From CADEEN01 sp963751775 (GTDB lineage: Bacteria > Pseudomonadota > Gammaproteobacteria > Burkholderiales > Burkholderiaceae_C), in assembly GCA_963751775.1 (NCBI GenBank), contig CAVVVW010000028.1:310001-374000 (forward strand): 64,000 bases of DNA. Reading direction: 5' to 3'. Below are positions 41,486-51,570 of this stretch, in pieces. The notes below the pieces were generated by a model. It was not told where the DNA came from, searched no databases, and saw only the letters and a list, made by a program, of their open reading frames with translations. Numbering within the stretch: the first letter of the stretch is position 1; each line of letters begins with the position of its first letter. The translations under genes were made by a program, and so were the position numbers.

Positions 41486-44400
41486 CTACGTGCTGCACCG
41501 GCGTCGACCGTACGGCCAGCGGACGCGAGCAATTCCGCATTGCCACCTGCCGCCGCGGTGTTGATGGTCAGCGTCTGTTCGGCACAGAAGCGCCACAGCA
41601 GCTCGGCACGGCGCGCTTCGGCGCTGCTGACCAGCGGCAGGATGGCGCCGTCACGGCCGGCCAGCGCACGCGCGACCGGGCGCAGCGCAGCCTCGCCGGC
41701 AGCGGCCACGCAGACCCCGGCCAGTCGTGCGTGCGCGAGCAGGGCACCGGTTGCGTCGGCGTCGAACAAGGCGAGCGCCGACGCCGGCAGGCCGGCCTCG
41801 ATCAACGCGCTCGCGCAAGGCCTCGCCGTCGGCCGCGCCGACCAGTGCCACGCTGTTGCCGCCAAGCAGGGCGGCTGCCGTTGCGACCGCGGTGTCGATG
41901 GCTGCCGCGCCTTGCGCCAGCACGGCGAAGATGCCACGCGCATGCAGGCGCAGCGTGTTGCTCTCGCCCGTCGGGCCGGGCAGCGACCGGTCGGCGAGCA
42001 CGACGAGCGCTTGCTCGGCATGCCGGCGCAACAGCGCGGCAATCGCTGGCTCGAGCCGCGCGGCAGCACGTTGCAGCACGGAGGCACGCGCCGCCAGCGC
42101 ATGGGCGGCCCAGGCGGCCTGGCCGTCGGCCAGCGCATCGAGCGTCGGCGTGCGGCCGACCTCGGGCCAGGACAGCGGCGGCGCCGCGGCCGGTGCGGGT
42201 TCCGGCCATGCCGCGAAACGGTCGAGGTAGAACGGGCCGCCCGCCTTCGGGCCGGTGCCGGACAGGCCTTCGCCGCCGAACGGCTGCACGCCGACGACGG
42301 CGCCGATCATGTTGCGGTTGACGTAGACGTTGCCGATGCGCGCGCGCTCGGCGATGCGCGTGGCGCGGCCGTCGATGCGCGTCTGCACGCCCAGCGTCAG
42401 GCCGTAGCCGAGCGCATTGATCTGGTCCACGACGGCGTCGACCTCGCCGCCCCAGCGCACGACATGCAGCACCGGGCCGAAGATCTCCTCTTGCATCTCG
42501 GCGATGCGTGCGATCTCGAACGCGATCGGCGCGACGTGGGTCGGGCCCGCGCTGCCCGGCGGGCTTTCGGCGATCAGCCTGGCGTCGCGCCGCAAGCGCT
42601 CGACGTGGCGGGCGACATTGGCATGCGCCTCGGCGTCGATCAGCGGCCCGACGTCGGTGGCGAGCATGGCCGCATCGCCGACGCGCAATTCGGCCAGCGC
42701 GCCACGCAGCATCTCGATCACGCCGTCGGCGATGGCCTCGTGCACGCACAGCAGGCGCAGCGCCGAGCAGCGCTGGCCGGCGCTGCGAAAGGCGCTCTGG
42801 ACCACGGCGTCGATGACCTGCTCGGGCAGCGCGGTGCTGTCGACGATCATGGCGTTCAGGCCGCCGGTCTCTGCGATCAGCGGCACGACCGGGCCGGCCT
42901 TGGCGGCCAGCGTGCGGTTGATGATGCGCGCCACCTGCGTGCTGCCGGTGAAGCACACGCCGGCCGTTCGCGCATCGGCCACCAGCGCGGCGCCGACGGT
43001 CTCGCCGCTGCCGTGCAGCCACTGCACCGCGTCGGTCGGCACGCCGACCTCGTGCAACAGGGCGACGAAGCGGCGCGCCACCAGCGGCGTCTGCTCGGCG
43101 GGCTTGGCCGCCACGGTGTTGCCGGCCACCAGCGCGGCGACCACCTGGCCGGCAAAGATCGCCAACGGGAAGTTCCACGGGCTGATGCAGACGAACACGC
43201 CGCAGCCGGACGGCGCCGGCCCGGCCTGGTGCAGCTTCGGCCTGTTCGGCGTAGTAGCGGCAGAAGTCGACCGCCTCGCGCACCTCGGCCACGCAGTCGC
43301 CCAGGGTCTTGTGCGCTTCCTTGACCAGCAGCGCGCAGAACTCGGGCAGGCGGGCATCGAGCGCATCGCCGGCGCGCCGCAGCAGCGCCGCACGCTCGGC
43401 GGGCGGGCGCGCGCTCCAGGCGGGAAAGCCGGCGTGCAGGCGGCGCATCGCCGCTTCGATCTCGGCCGCGGTGGCCATCGTCGAAGGCTCGAGGCGCACC
43501 GACGCCAGCGCCTGCTCGAGCGGCTCGCGCATCGCCACGCAGCTCAGATCGGCGCCGGTCGAATTGGCGCGCGCCGCGCCGATACAGCGCGGCCGGCAGC
43601 GGCAGGCCGCCGCCATCGCGGGCCTGCAGCGGCGAGGCCAGCAGTTCCTCGGCGCTGACCGCCTCGTCGGCCAGCTGGTGCACGAACGAAGAGTTGGCGC
43701 CGTTCTCGAGCAGTCGCCGAACCAGGTAGGCGAGCAGGTCGCGGTGCAAGCCCACCGGCGCATAGACGCGAACCGGAACCGCATTCAGGCCCCCCGCTTG
43801 AGCGGGGGGAGCGGGGGGTGTGGCCGTCAGTTCACCCGTAGGGATCTGCCGCGAGACCTCGCGGTAGATCCCTTCGCTCATGCCATGCAGGCGTTGGAAC
43901 TCGAACTCGGCGCCCTGCGCGCGGGCCATCTGCAGGATGGCGGCGATGGTGCCGGCGTTGTGGGTCGCAAACTGCGGATAGATCAGCGCGTGATGGCCGA
44001 TCAGCGCGCGCGCGCAGGCCAGGTACGAGATGTCGGTGTGCTGCTTGTGCGTGAACACCGGGTAGCCCGGCAGGCCCGCCTCCTGCGCGCGCTTGATCTC
44101 GCCGTCCCAGTAGGCGCCCTTGACCAGGCGGACCATGAACTTCAGGCCGTGCCGGCGCGCCATCGCGGCGACCTCGTCGACGACGGCCAGGCCGTTCGTC
44201 AGGTAGGACTGCACCGCCAGGCCGAAGCCATGCCATTGCGGGAACACGGTCGCGATGCGCCCGGCCAGCGCCTCCATCACGTCGAGCGAGAGTTCGAGCC
44301 GATCGCTCTCTTCGGCGTCGATCGTCAGGTTGATGTTGGCGCGCGCGGCCGGCTCGATCAGGCTCCACACCCGCGGCAGCAGCTCGGCAAAGACGCGCTC

Positions 44401-45165
44401 GCGCTGCGCGTCCTCGTAGCGCGGGAACAGCGCGCTGAGCTTCATCGAGATGCCGTCCGCCGCGTGCGGCGACGCCGCGGTGCGCCCGGCCGCGATGGCG
44501 TCGATGGCATGGCGGTACGAGGCCAGGTAGCGCTGCGCATCGCGCTCCGTGCGTGCGCCTTCGCCGAGCATGTCGTAGCTGAAGCGCAGGTTGGGCATCG
44601 ACTTGCGCTGGCCGGAGGCTTCGCCCATCGCTTCGCCGATCGTGCGGCCGAGGACGAACTGGCGCCCGAGCAGTTGCAGCGCGCGCACGGTGGCCGCGAC
44701 GACGGTCTTCGCGCCCAGCCGCTTCAGCAGCCCGGCCGGGCTCTCGCTTTCCGGCAGGAAGCGCTTGGACAGGGCGATCGCGCTGGCCGACAGGCTGGCC
44801 AGCATGCGGTGCGGGCCCTCGGCGTCGGTGGCATCGAAGTCGGCGCGACCCAGCTGGTCTGCCGTCAGCGCAATCGCCGTCTCGGCGTCGGGTACGCGCA
44901 GCAGCGCCTCGGCCAGCCGCATCAGGGCCAGGCCCTCGGCGGTGGAGATGGGGTACTCGTGCAGCAGCGACTCCATCGCCCAGAACGGCGCCGGATGGGC
45001 GCGCACGCCGTCGACCCACGGCCGCGCCACACCGATCACCGCCGGCCAGTCGAGGCCGCCCAGCCGGGCCAGCGACGCGCTCACCCCGTCGGCCTCGGGT
45101 CGGTACGGAAACGGCAAGCGGGCACGCGCCGGCGGCGCATCGAAAGGCGTGGTTTGAGCGCTCAC
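41486..45165 (-). CDS. putA: bifunctional proline dehydrogenase / P5C dehydrogenase PutA, three or four frame breaks
   Basis: Oxidises proline to glutamate: FAD-dependent PRODH then NAD-dependent ALDH, at the membrane. About 1225 aa. PRODH region: DAEESDRLELSLDVMEALAG, VRLVKGAYWDGEIKRAQ, ATHNAGTIAAIL. ALDH region: CISPWNFPLAIFAGQVVAAL, AETGGLNAMIVD, catalytic Cys in SAGQRCSALRLLC. No N-terminal ribbon-helix-helix is visible, so it is not an autorepressor; the divergent Lrp-type protein probably takes that job. Breaks near 43580, 43235 and 41810; the 3' end is uncertain (stop near 41486 if one more break is assumed). GTG start with AAGGGGG upstream. Confidence 0.92.
43785..43829 (-). repeat. 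GC-rich repeat inserted in frame in putA
   Basis: CCCCCCGCTTGAGCGGGGGG is a perfect palindromic stem (8 bases each side of a 4-base TTGA centre), followed by AGCGGGGGG. On the coding strand it gives TPPAPPAQAGGL between SRQIPTGELT and the conserved VRVYAPVGLHRDLLAYLVRR. Other PutA proteins pass straight from the barrel helix to RIYAPVG, so these 15-17 residues are an insertion. Confidence 0.6.
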
Positions 45166-45258
45166 AGTACCCCCTTGCGGTTGGATAATCGCCAGCTTAC
45201 GCGGCATGGCACCGCGAATGATTCCGAGTTTTCGAACAAGACTAGAGAGTTCTGCACC

Positions 45259-45720
45259 ATGTCGACGATCGACAAGATCGATGCCCGCATCCTGCGCGCG
45301 CTGCAGGCCGACGGGCGCATCAGCAACCTCAAGCTGGCCGAGGCCGTGCACCTGTCGCCCACGGCGGTGCTGGAACGCGTCAAGCGCCTGACGCGCGACG
45401 GCTTCATTCTTGGCTACGAAGCGCGCTTGAATCCGGACAAGCTGGGCGCCGGCCTGATGGTCTTCATCGAGGTCTTGCTCGACCGCACCGTGCACGACGT
45501 GATGGACGCGTTCAAGGCCGCGGTGCAGGTGCGGCCGGAGATCCTCGAGTGCCACCTGGTCGCCGGCGGCTTCGACTACCTGCTGAAGACGCGCGTGGCC
45601 GACATGGCGGCGTACCGCGAGTTCGTCGGCAGCGTGATCTGGACCCTGCCCGGCGTACGCGAGACGCGCACCTACGCGGTGATGGAGGAAGTCAAGAACA
45701 CCACCGCGCTGCCGATCTAG
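45259..45720 (+). CDS. Lrp/AsnC family regulator, probable PutR
   Basis: A 153-aa feast/famine regulator: helix-turn-helix ISNLKLAEAVHLSPTAVLER, then the RAM ligand domain (ILECHLVAGGFDYLLKTRVA). Divergent from putA with a 93-base shared spacer, the arrangement of PutR activators that respond to proline in proteobacteria. Frame intact. Ligand assignment rests on context. Confidence 0.88.
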   Translation: MSTIDKIDARILRALQADGRISNLKLAEAVHLSPTAVLERVKRLTRDGFILGYEARLNPDKLGAGLMVFIEVLLDRTVHDVMDAFKAAVQVRPEILECHLVAGGFDYLLKTRVADMAAYREFVGSVIWTLPGVRETRTYAVMEEVKNTTALPI

Positions 45721-45760
45721 GGCCCGTTCCCGCTACACATGCCAGCGCGAACGGGCCCTA
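45718..45760. terminator. bidirectional hairpin built from the stop codons of the Lrp gene and yggS
   Basis: TAGGGCCCGTTC and GAACGGGCCCTA form a perfect 12-base stem with a 19-base loop. The outermost TAG on each strand is the stop codon of the gene entering from that side (Lrp from the left, yggS from the right). No T-run on either side, so Rho-independent action is weak; mRNA 3'-end protection is an alternative. Confidence 0.6.
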
Positions 45761-46447
45761 CGCACGGCGGCCGAAGATCGCGCTGCCAACGCGCACGATG
45801 GTCGCGCCCTCGGCAATCGCCGCCTCGAGATCGTCGCTCATGCCCATCGACAGGGTATCGACCGCCAGGCCCTCGGCACGCAAGGCCTCGAGCAATGCGC
45901 GCAGCGCACGGTGCGGCAAGCGCCGCGCGACCGGGTCGGCAGTGGGCTCGGGAATGGCCATCAACCCACGCAGCCGCAAGCGAGGCAGCGCTGCCACTGC
46001 ACGGGCCAGCGCCGGCAACTCGGCCGGCGCGACGCCGCTCTTGCTGGCCTCACCGCTTGTGTTGACCTGCAGACACACCTGCAGCGGCGGCAGATCCGGC
46101 GCACGCTGGGCCGACAGCCGCTCGGCCAGCTTGAGCCGATCGACGCTGTGGACCCAATCGAACGCGGCCGCCACTTCGCGCGCCTTGTTGCTCTGCAGCG
46201 GGCCGATCAAGTGCCACTCGATAGCCGGATTCGTCTCACCGAGCGCGCGCATCTTGACCAATGCCTCCTGCACGTAGTTTTCGCCGAAGGCGCGTTGACC
46301 GGCGAGGTGCGCCTCGCGAACGGCCTGGCTGTCGAACGTCTTGCTGACGGCCAGCAACGTGACGCTTTGCACGGGGCGTTGCGCGATGACACAGGCTGCG
46401 TCGATGCGCTGCCGCACTTGTTGTAACTTCGCTGCGATGCTCGCCAT
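45758..46447 (-). CDS. yggS: YggS family pyridoxal-5'-phosphate homeostasis protein
   Basis: A 229-aa PLP-binding protein (PLPHP) that buffers free PLP. LLAVSKTFDSQAVREAHLAG holds the PLP Lys; FGENYVQEALVKM, WHLIGPLQSNKAREV, QVNTSGEASKSGV and LSMGMSDDLEAAIAEGATIV are canonical. Frame intact. Divergent from pilT with a 37-base spacer, an order often seen near pilT in proteobacteria. Confidence 0.95.
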   Translation of the reverse strand: MASIAAKLQQVRQRIDAACVIAQRPVQSVTLLAVSKTFDSQAVREAHLAGQRAFGENYVQEALVKMRALGETNPAIEWHLIGPLQSNKAREVAAAFDWVHSVDRLKLAERLSAQRAPDLPPLQVCLQVNTSGEASKSGVAPAELPALARAVAALPRLRLRGLMAIPEPTADPVARRLPHRALRALLEALRAEGLAVDTLSMGMSDDLEAAIAEGATIVRVGSAIFGRRA

Positions 46448-46484
46448 AATGCCCCGAGACTAGCTCAAGCCTCAGCCCCATCCC

Positions 46485-47528
46485 ATGGATATCACCCAGT
46501 TGCTCGCTTTCTCGGTCAAGAACAAGGCCTCCGACCTGCACCTGTCGTCCGGCCTGCCGCCGATGATCCGAGTGCACGGCGATGTGCGCCGCATCAATGT
46601 CGACCCGCTCGAGCATAAACACGTGCACGACATGGTGTACGACATCATGAACGACTCGCAGCGCAAGCACTACGAGGACACGCTGGAGTGCGACTTCTCG
46701 TTCGAGATCCAGGGCCTGGCGCGGTTTCGCGTCAACGCCTTCAACCAGAACCGCGGTGCGGCTGCCGTATTCCGCACCATCCCGAGCAAGATCCTGACGC
46801 TCGAGCAGCTCAACACGCCCAAGATCTTTGCCGAACTGGCGTTGAAGCCGCGCGGCCTGGTGCTGGTCACCGGCCCGACCGGCTCGGGCAAGAGCACGAC
46901 GCTGGCGGCGATGGTCAACCACCTGAACGAAAACGAATACGGCCACGTGCTGACGGTCGAAGACCCGATCGAATTCGTCCACGAGTCGAAGAAGTGCCTG
47001 GTCAACCAGCGCGAGGTCGGCCCGCATACGCTGAGCTTCAACAATGCGCTGCGCGCCGCCCTGCGCGAGGACCCGGACGCGATCCTGGTCGGCGAAATGC
47101 GCGACCTGGAAACGATCCGCCTGGCGCTGACCGCCGCCGAAACCGGCCACCTGGTGTTCGGCACGCTGCATACGTCGAGCGCGGCGAAGACCATCGACCG
47201 CGTGGTCGACGTCTTCCCCGCCGCCGAGAAGGACATGGTGCGGGCGATGCTGTCGGAGTCGCTGATCGCGGTGATCTCGCAGACGCTGTGCAAGTTGAAG
47301 GACGGCTCGGGCCGCGTCGCGGCGCACGAGATCATGCTCGGCACCTCGGCGATCAAGAACCTGATCCGCGAGAACAAGATCGCGCAGATGTACTCCTCGA
47401 TCCAGACCGGGCAGAGCATGGGCATGCAGACACTCGACCAGACGCTGAGCGAGTTGGTCAAGCGCAACATCGTTTCTCCGGCCGAGGCGCGCAGCCGCGC
47501 CAAGATGCCTGAGAACTTCCCCGGCTAG
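46485..47528 (+). CDS. pilT: type IV pilus retraction ATPase PilT
   Basis: Hexameric cytoplasmic motor that disassembles pili for twitching motility. 347 aa, intact. Walker A VTGPTGSGKSTTLAAM, Asp box VLTVEDPIEFVHESKK, Walker B DAILVGEMRDLETIRLAL, His box ETGHLVFGTLHTSSAAKTID, and the PilT-type AIKNLIRENKIAQMYSSIQT. Starts MDITQLLAFSVKNKASDLHL as in close homologues. Confidence 0.97.
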   Translation: MDITQLLAFSVKNKASDLHLSSGLPPMIRVHGDVRRINVDPLEHKHVHDMVYDIMNDSQRKHYEDTLECDFSFEIQGLARFRVNAFNQNRGAAAVFRTIPSKILTLEQLNTPKIFAELALKPRGLVLVTGPTGSGKSTTLAAMVNHLNENEYGHVLTVEDPIEFVHESKKCLVNQREVGPHTLSFNNALRAALREDPDAILVGEMRDLETIRLALTAAETGHLVFGTLHTSSAAKTIDRVVDVFPAAEKDMVRAMLSESLIAVISQTLCKLKDGSGRVAAHEIMLGTSAIKNLIRENKIAQMYSSIQTGQSMGMQTLDQTLSELVKRNIVSPAEARSRAKMPENFPG

Positions 47529-47572
47529 GGATTGTTCACACCCTACAGCCCCTTTTCGATTCAAGGACCGTC

Positions 47573-48709
47573 ATGGAACGCGACCAAGCCTCCAAATTCG
47601 TCAACGACCTGTTGCGGCTGATGATCAGCCGCAATGGCTCCGACCTGTTTCTGACCGCCGACTTCCCGCCGGCGATCAAGGTCGACGGCAAGATCACCAA
47701 GGTCAGTCCGCAGCCTCTCAGCGGCCAGCACACGATGGCGCTGGCGCGCGCAGTCATGAACGACAAGCAGGCGGCCGAGTTCGAGCGCACCAAGGAATGC
47801 AATTTCGCGGTCTCGCCGACCGGCATCGGGCGCTTTCGCGTCAATGCCTTCGTGCAGCAGGGCCATGTGGGCCTGGTGCTGCGCACGATTCCGCAGCAGG
47901 TGCCGACCATCGACGGCCTGGGCCTGCCGCAGATTCTGAAAGACGTGGCCTTGACCAAGCGCGGGCTGACGATCTTCGTCGGCGCCACCGGCTCGGGCAA
48001 GAGCACCTCGCTGGCCGCGCTGGTCGACTACCGCAACGAGAACTCCTTCGGCCACATCATCACGGTCGAAGACCCGGTCGAGTTCGTGCACACGCACAAG
48101 AACTGCATCGTCACGCAGCGCGAAGTCGGCATCGACACCGACGACTGGGCGCCGGCGCTGAAGAACTCGCTGCGCCAGGCCCCCGACGTGATCATGATGG
48201 GCGAGATCCGCGACCGCGAGACGATGGAGCATGCTGTGGCCTTCGCCGAAACCGGGCACCTGTGTCTGGCCACGCTGCACGCCAACAGCTCGAACCAGGC
48301 GCTGGACCGGATCATCAACTTCTTTCCCGAAGAGCGCCGCGCGCAGTTGCTGATGGACCTGTCGCTGAACCTGAAAGCGCTGGTCTCGCAGCGCCTGATG
48401 GGCCGCCAGCAGGGCAAGGGCCGCATCGCTGCGGTCGAGATCCTGCTCAACACACCGCTGGTGGCCGACATGATCTTCAAGGGCGAGGTCGGCAACATCA
48501 AGGAGTTGATGAAGCGCTCGCGCGAGCTGGGCATGCAGACTTTCGACCAGGCCCTGTTCGATCTCTACGAGGCCAACCTGGTCACCTACGAAGACGTGTT
48601 GCGCAATGCCGACTCACTCAACGACCTGCGCCTGCAAATCAAGCTCCATAGCAAACGCGCACGCACGGTCGACCTGGCATCGGGCACCGAGCATCTGACT
48701 ATTGTGTGA
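47573..48709 (+). CDS. pilU: type IV pilus retraction accessory ATPase PilU
   Basis: PilT paralogue that works with PilT in forced retraction. 378 aa, intact. Walker A FVGATGSGKSTSLAAL, Asp box ITVEDPVEFVHTHKN, Walker B DVIMMGEIRDRETMEHAV, His box LCLATLHANSSNQALDRI. Typical PilU start MERDQASKFVNDLLRLMISR. 44 bases after pilT; probably one transcript. Other pilus genes are not in the window. Confidence 0.97.
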   Translation: MERDQASKFVNDLLRLMISRNGSDLFLTADFPPAIKVDGKITKVSPQPLSGQHTMALARAVMNDKQAAEFERTKECNFAVSPTGIGRFRVNAFVQQGHVGLVLRTIPQQVPTIDGLGLPQILKDVALTKRGLTIFVGATGSGKSTSLAALVDYRNENSFGHIITVEDPVEFVHTHKNCIVTQREVGIDTDDWAPALKNSLRQAPDVIMMGEIRDRETMEHAVAFAETGHLCLATLHANSSNQALDRIINFFPEERRAQLLMDLSLNLKALVSQRLMGRQQGKGRIAAVEILLNTPLVADMIFKGEVGNIKELMKRSRELGMQTFDQALFDLYEANLVTYEDVLRNADSLNDLRLQIKLHSKRARTVDLASGTEHLTIV

Positions 48710-48710
48710 G

Positions 48711-48841
48711 CCCCCGGCCGCCTGGCGGCCGCTGGAGTCTGCACCCCCGGCCGCCTGGCGGCCGCCCCCAAGGGCCCGCCATGGGTCCCTTCGTGGCCCC
48801 AGGGGCTGCGAACCGCGACCGGGAGACCCGGATCGCGGTTC
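48711..48841. repeat. tandem GC-rich palindromes and a hairpin after pilU
   Basis: A 22-base unit beginning CCCCCGGCCGCCTGGCGG occurs at 48711-48732 and again at 48744-48765, each self-complementary (GCGGCCGCC/GGCGGCCGC type). Further on, 48810-48841 folds as GAACCGCGA...CCGGG-AGA-CCCGG...TCGCGGTTC, a 14-15 base stem with one bulge. It fills most of the 246-base spacer before the next gene and could end pilTU transcription. Confidence 0.6.
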
Positions 48842-48955
48842 GGGCGATTGCCGACACCGCCCCCTGGCCGCATTGCGGCCTGTCCCAAAGGGACGAAGTC
48901 AGAAGAACATAGGTCGCGGCTTAGACTGGCGTCCTTGTCTTTGCGGGGCGTTGCA

Positions 48956-49843
48956 ATGAAGGACTACGTTTCGATCGAACCGCGCAGCGTCGCGTTTCTG
49001 GGTCTTGGCGTGATGGGTTATCCGATGGCCGGGCACCTGGCGCGGGCCGGGCACCGCGTCACCGTCTTCAACCGCAATCCCACAAAGGCTGCGGCGTGGG
49101 CTGTCGAGCACGCCGGACGCGCGGCGGCCACGCCGCGTGAGGCGGCAGCGGGCGCGGCAGCAGTGTTCACCTGCGTCGGCAACGACGACGACTTGCGCTC
49201 GGTGGTGCTCGGTGCCGACGGCGCCTTCGCCGGGATGGACAAAGGCGCAGTACTGGTCGATCACACCACGGCGTCGGCCGCGGTGGCGCGCGAGCTGCAT
49301 GCGGCGGCCACGTCGCGTGGCCTGAATTTCATCGATGCGCCGGTATCGGGCGGCCAGGCCGGCGCGGTCAACGGCACGCTGACCGTCATGTGCGGCGGCG
49401 ACGCGGCCGCCTTTGCGGCCATCCAACCCGTGGCGATGGCGTTCGCCAAGGCGGTCACGCGCGTTGGCGAGCCGGGCGCCGGCCAATTGGCCAAGATGGT
49501 CAATCAGATTGCCGTCGCCGGCGTGGTGCAGGGGCTGTCCGAGGCGATTGCCTTCGGCCAGAAGGCGGGCCTGGACATGAAGCAGGTGCTCGAGGTCATC
49601 GGCAAGGGTGCTGCGCAGAGCTGGCAGATGGACAACCGCGGCACGACGATGATCGACGGCCGCTTCGACTTCGGCTTCGCGGTCGACCTCATGCGCAAGG
49701 ACCTGGCGCTGGTGCTCGACGAGGCACGGCGCAACGGCGCACAACTGCCGGCGACGGCGTTGATCGATCAGTTCTACGCTGACGTGCAGGCGATGGGTGG
49801 CCGGCGCTGGGACACCTCGAGCCTGATCAAGCGGCTGCGCTAG
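48956..49843 (+). CDS. NAD-binding beta-hydroxyacid dehydrogenase (3-hydroxyisobutyrate dehydrogenase-like)
   Basis: A 295-aa enzyme of the HIBADH/GarR family. FLGLGVMGYPMAGHLARAGH (NAD site), substrate signature FIDAPVSGGQAGAVNGTLTV, and the catalytic Lys in GAGQLAKMVNQIAVAGVVQG. It may act on 3-hydroxyisobutyrate or tartronate semialdehyde; the family signature does not decide. mmsA at the left edge could be a pathway partner but is not linked. Frame intact. Confidence 0.88.
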   Translation: MKDYVSIEPRSVAFLGLGVMGYPMAGHLARAGHRVTVFNRNPTKAAAWAVEHAGRAAATPREAAAGAAAVFTCVGNDDDLRSVVLGADGAFAGMDKGAVLVDHTTASAAVARELHAAATSRGLNFIDAPVSGGQAGAVNGTLTVMCGGDAAAFAAIQPVAMAFAKAVTRVGEPGAGQLAKMVNQIAVAGVVQGLSEAIAFGQKAGLDMKQVLEVIGKGAAQSWQMDNRGTTMIDGRFDFGFAVDLMRKDLALVLDEARRNGAQLPATALIDQFYADVQAMGGRRWDTSSLIKRLR

Positions 49844-49856
49844 CGGTCTCGCCCGA

Positions 49857-50480
49857 TCAGTGGGTGGTGCCGCCCAAGGCAGCCAGTTCGGCCTCGGTCA
49901 GGATCTCGAACACGCGCACCACCTTCTGCACGCCGGAGACGCCGCGCGCCAGATCGGCGGCACGCGTGGCTTCGCGTTCGGTCACGCGGCCCATCAGGTA
50001 GACGACGGCGCGCTCGGTGACGACCTTGATGCTGTTGACCTGCAAGTCCTTGGCGTCGACATACGAGGCCTTGACCTTGCTCGTCAGGACCGAGTCGCTG
50101 GAGCGCGACGACATCGAGGTCGGAGCCATCACGGCCAGCTCGTTGACCGTCGAGCGCACGTTCTCGATGCGCCCCACCGCCTGCTCGATCGCACTGCGGT
50201 CGGCGTCGCCAGGGACCTCGCCAGTCAGCAGCACCGTGCGGCTATAGCTGACTGCATTGACATGGCCGCGATCGCCGACGATTTCGCGCGTGCGCGTTGC
50301 GATTTTCGACTCGATGGTCTGGTCCTCGAGCTGGGTGCCCGTGGTGCGGCGGTCGGTCGCCACCATCGCGGTCACCGCCGCACCGCCGACCACGACCGCG
50401 GCGCAGCCACCCAGCGTCGCAGCCACCAGTGCCGGCAGCAGTGCCAGGCGCAGCAGTGAAAGGGCTTTTCGTTGTTTCAT
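49857..50480 (-). CDS. dolP: BON-domain outer-membrane lipoprotein, DolP-like
   Basis: A 207-aa lipoprotein (lipobox LGGC after LLPALVAAT) with two BON domains: TIESKIATRTREIVGDRGHV then NAVSYSRTVLLTGEVP, and LTSKVKASYVDAKDLQVNSI then KVVTERAVVYLMGRVTEREA. DolP (YraP) keeps the outer membrane intact and influences BAM. The ATG overlaps the diaA stop as ATGA. The order yraN-diaA-dolP matches E. coli. Confidence 0.9.
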   Translation of the reverse strand: MKQRKALSLLRLALLPALVAATLGGCAAVVVGGAAVTAMVATDRRTTGTQLEDQTIESKIATRTREIVGDRGHVNAVSYSRTVLLTGEVPGDADRSAIEQAVGRIENVRSTVNELAVMAPTSMSSRSSDSVLTSKVKASYVDAKDLQVNSIKVVTERAVVYLMGRVTEREATRAADLARGVSGVQKVVRVFEILTEAELAALGGTTH

Positions 50481-51019
50481 GTTGGTTCCTGTTCCCCCAA
50501 GAGCTGCAAGTCCACCGCGTCGCATAGACAGTGCAGGACGAGCAGGTGGGCTTCGTGAATGCGTGCCGCACGGTCGTGCGGCACCGCGATGCGGACGTCG
50601 GTTTCGCTCATCTGGCCGGCCAGGTCGCCACCTTCGCGGCCGGTCAGCGCCACCACTGTCATGTCCTTGGCCTGCGCGGCCAGCACGATCGCGCCCAGCG
50701 CAGCGCCCGCCGCGCCGGCACTGAGCGTCAGCAACACATCGCCCGGCGCGCCCAGCGCCCGCAGTTCGGCTTCACTGGCCACCGCCAGCGCCGCCAGTCC
50801 CGGGCGTTCGCGCTCGAAGCGGCCGACCATCAGCGATGCACCATGCTGCGCCAGCGCCGCGGCTGCGCCACCGCCAAACAGCATGACCTTGCCGCCTGCA
50901 GTGATACAGCCGAGCAGCGCTTGCGCCGCATCCGCAATCGGTTTGGACAGCGCCTCGGCCGTCTGCGAAAGCAGGTCGGCGCTTTCGAAGAATTGCTGCT
51001 GAATGCGCTGCTCGAGCAT
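50477..51019 (-). CDS. diaA: SIS-domain protein, DiaA/GmhA family
   Basis: A 180-aa protein starting MLEQRIQQQFFESADLLSQT, with the SIS fold signature KVMLFGGGAAAALAQHGASL. DiaA binds DnaA and promotes replication initiation; GmhA is the isomerase paralogue. Position between yraN and dolP favours DiaA. The usual GNGGSA is GGGAAA here, so sugar-phosphate isomerase activity is unlikely. An in-frame GTG lies 6 bases further up. Confidence 0.83.
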   Translation of the reverse strand: MLEQRIQQQFFESADLLSQTAEALSKPIADAAQALLGCITAGGKVMLFGGGAAAALAQHGASLMVGRFERERPGLAALAVASEAELRALGAPGDVLLTLSAGAAGAALGAIVLAAQAKDMTVVALTGREGGDLAGQMSETDVRIAVPHDRAARIHEAHLLVLHCLCDAVDLQLLGEQEPT

Positions 51020-51088
51020 GGTCACGGATCATATGACACGACCCGCAGCGATCGGTTCCGAGCGGCGCGACGTGCCCGTGCTGCTCGC

Positions 51089-51479
51089 TCAGGCGGCGTC
51101 GAAGGCGCCGCGCAGCCATTGCACGACGCCGGCATCGATGGCCACCACGTCGAAGCGGCAGGCCGGCGGCGCCGCGAAACGTCAACAGATAGTGACGCGC
51201 GGCAAGCACAAGTCGCGCGCGCTTGGCCGCGCCGACGCTGGCCGCCGCGCCGCCGTGGCGCGCATCGGCACGCGAGCGCACTTCGACGAAGACCAGCGTG
51301 CCGTCACGCTCGCGCAGGATCAGGTCGACTTCACCGCCGCGCGCATGGGGGCCGCGCGCGACCCGATAATTGCGTTCAACCAGCGCCAGGCCGTGCCGCT
51401 TCAGGTGCGCGAGGGCCTGCGCCTCGGCGGCGTCGCCGCGTTGTTGCTTGTCGGTTGCCGCATCACGGCGGGAGACCAT
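51089..51479 (-). CDS. yraN: YraN/UPF0102 family nuclease-fold protein, one frame break
   Basis: A PD-(D/E)XK-like protein of about 130 aa: GDAAEAQALAHLKRHGLALV, NYRVARGPHARGGEVDLILR (Glu, Asp) and DGTLVFVEVRSRA (E-x-K-like). A break near 51170 moves the end, ACRFDVVAIDAGVVQWLRGA, into the next frame. Role not settled. Divergent from rsmI; first gene of yraN-diaA-dolP. Confidence 0.85.
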
Positions 51480-51570
51480 TGTCGCCACCTCCATCACCAC
51501 TGCCACGATCATCACCCAGGCCGCGGCAGCGGCCGCCGGCGCGCAGCAGTATCCCGCCAGCACGCTCTAC

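Noticed and set aside
48711..48841. CRISPR array
   Set aside because: Only two copies of a self-complementary unit 11 bases apart, no spacers of constant length and no cas genes.
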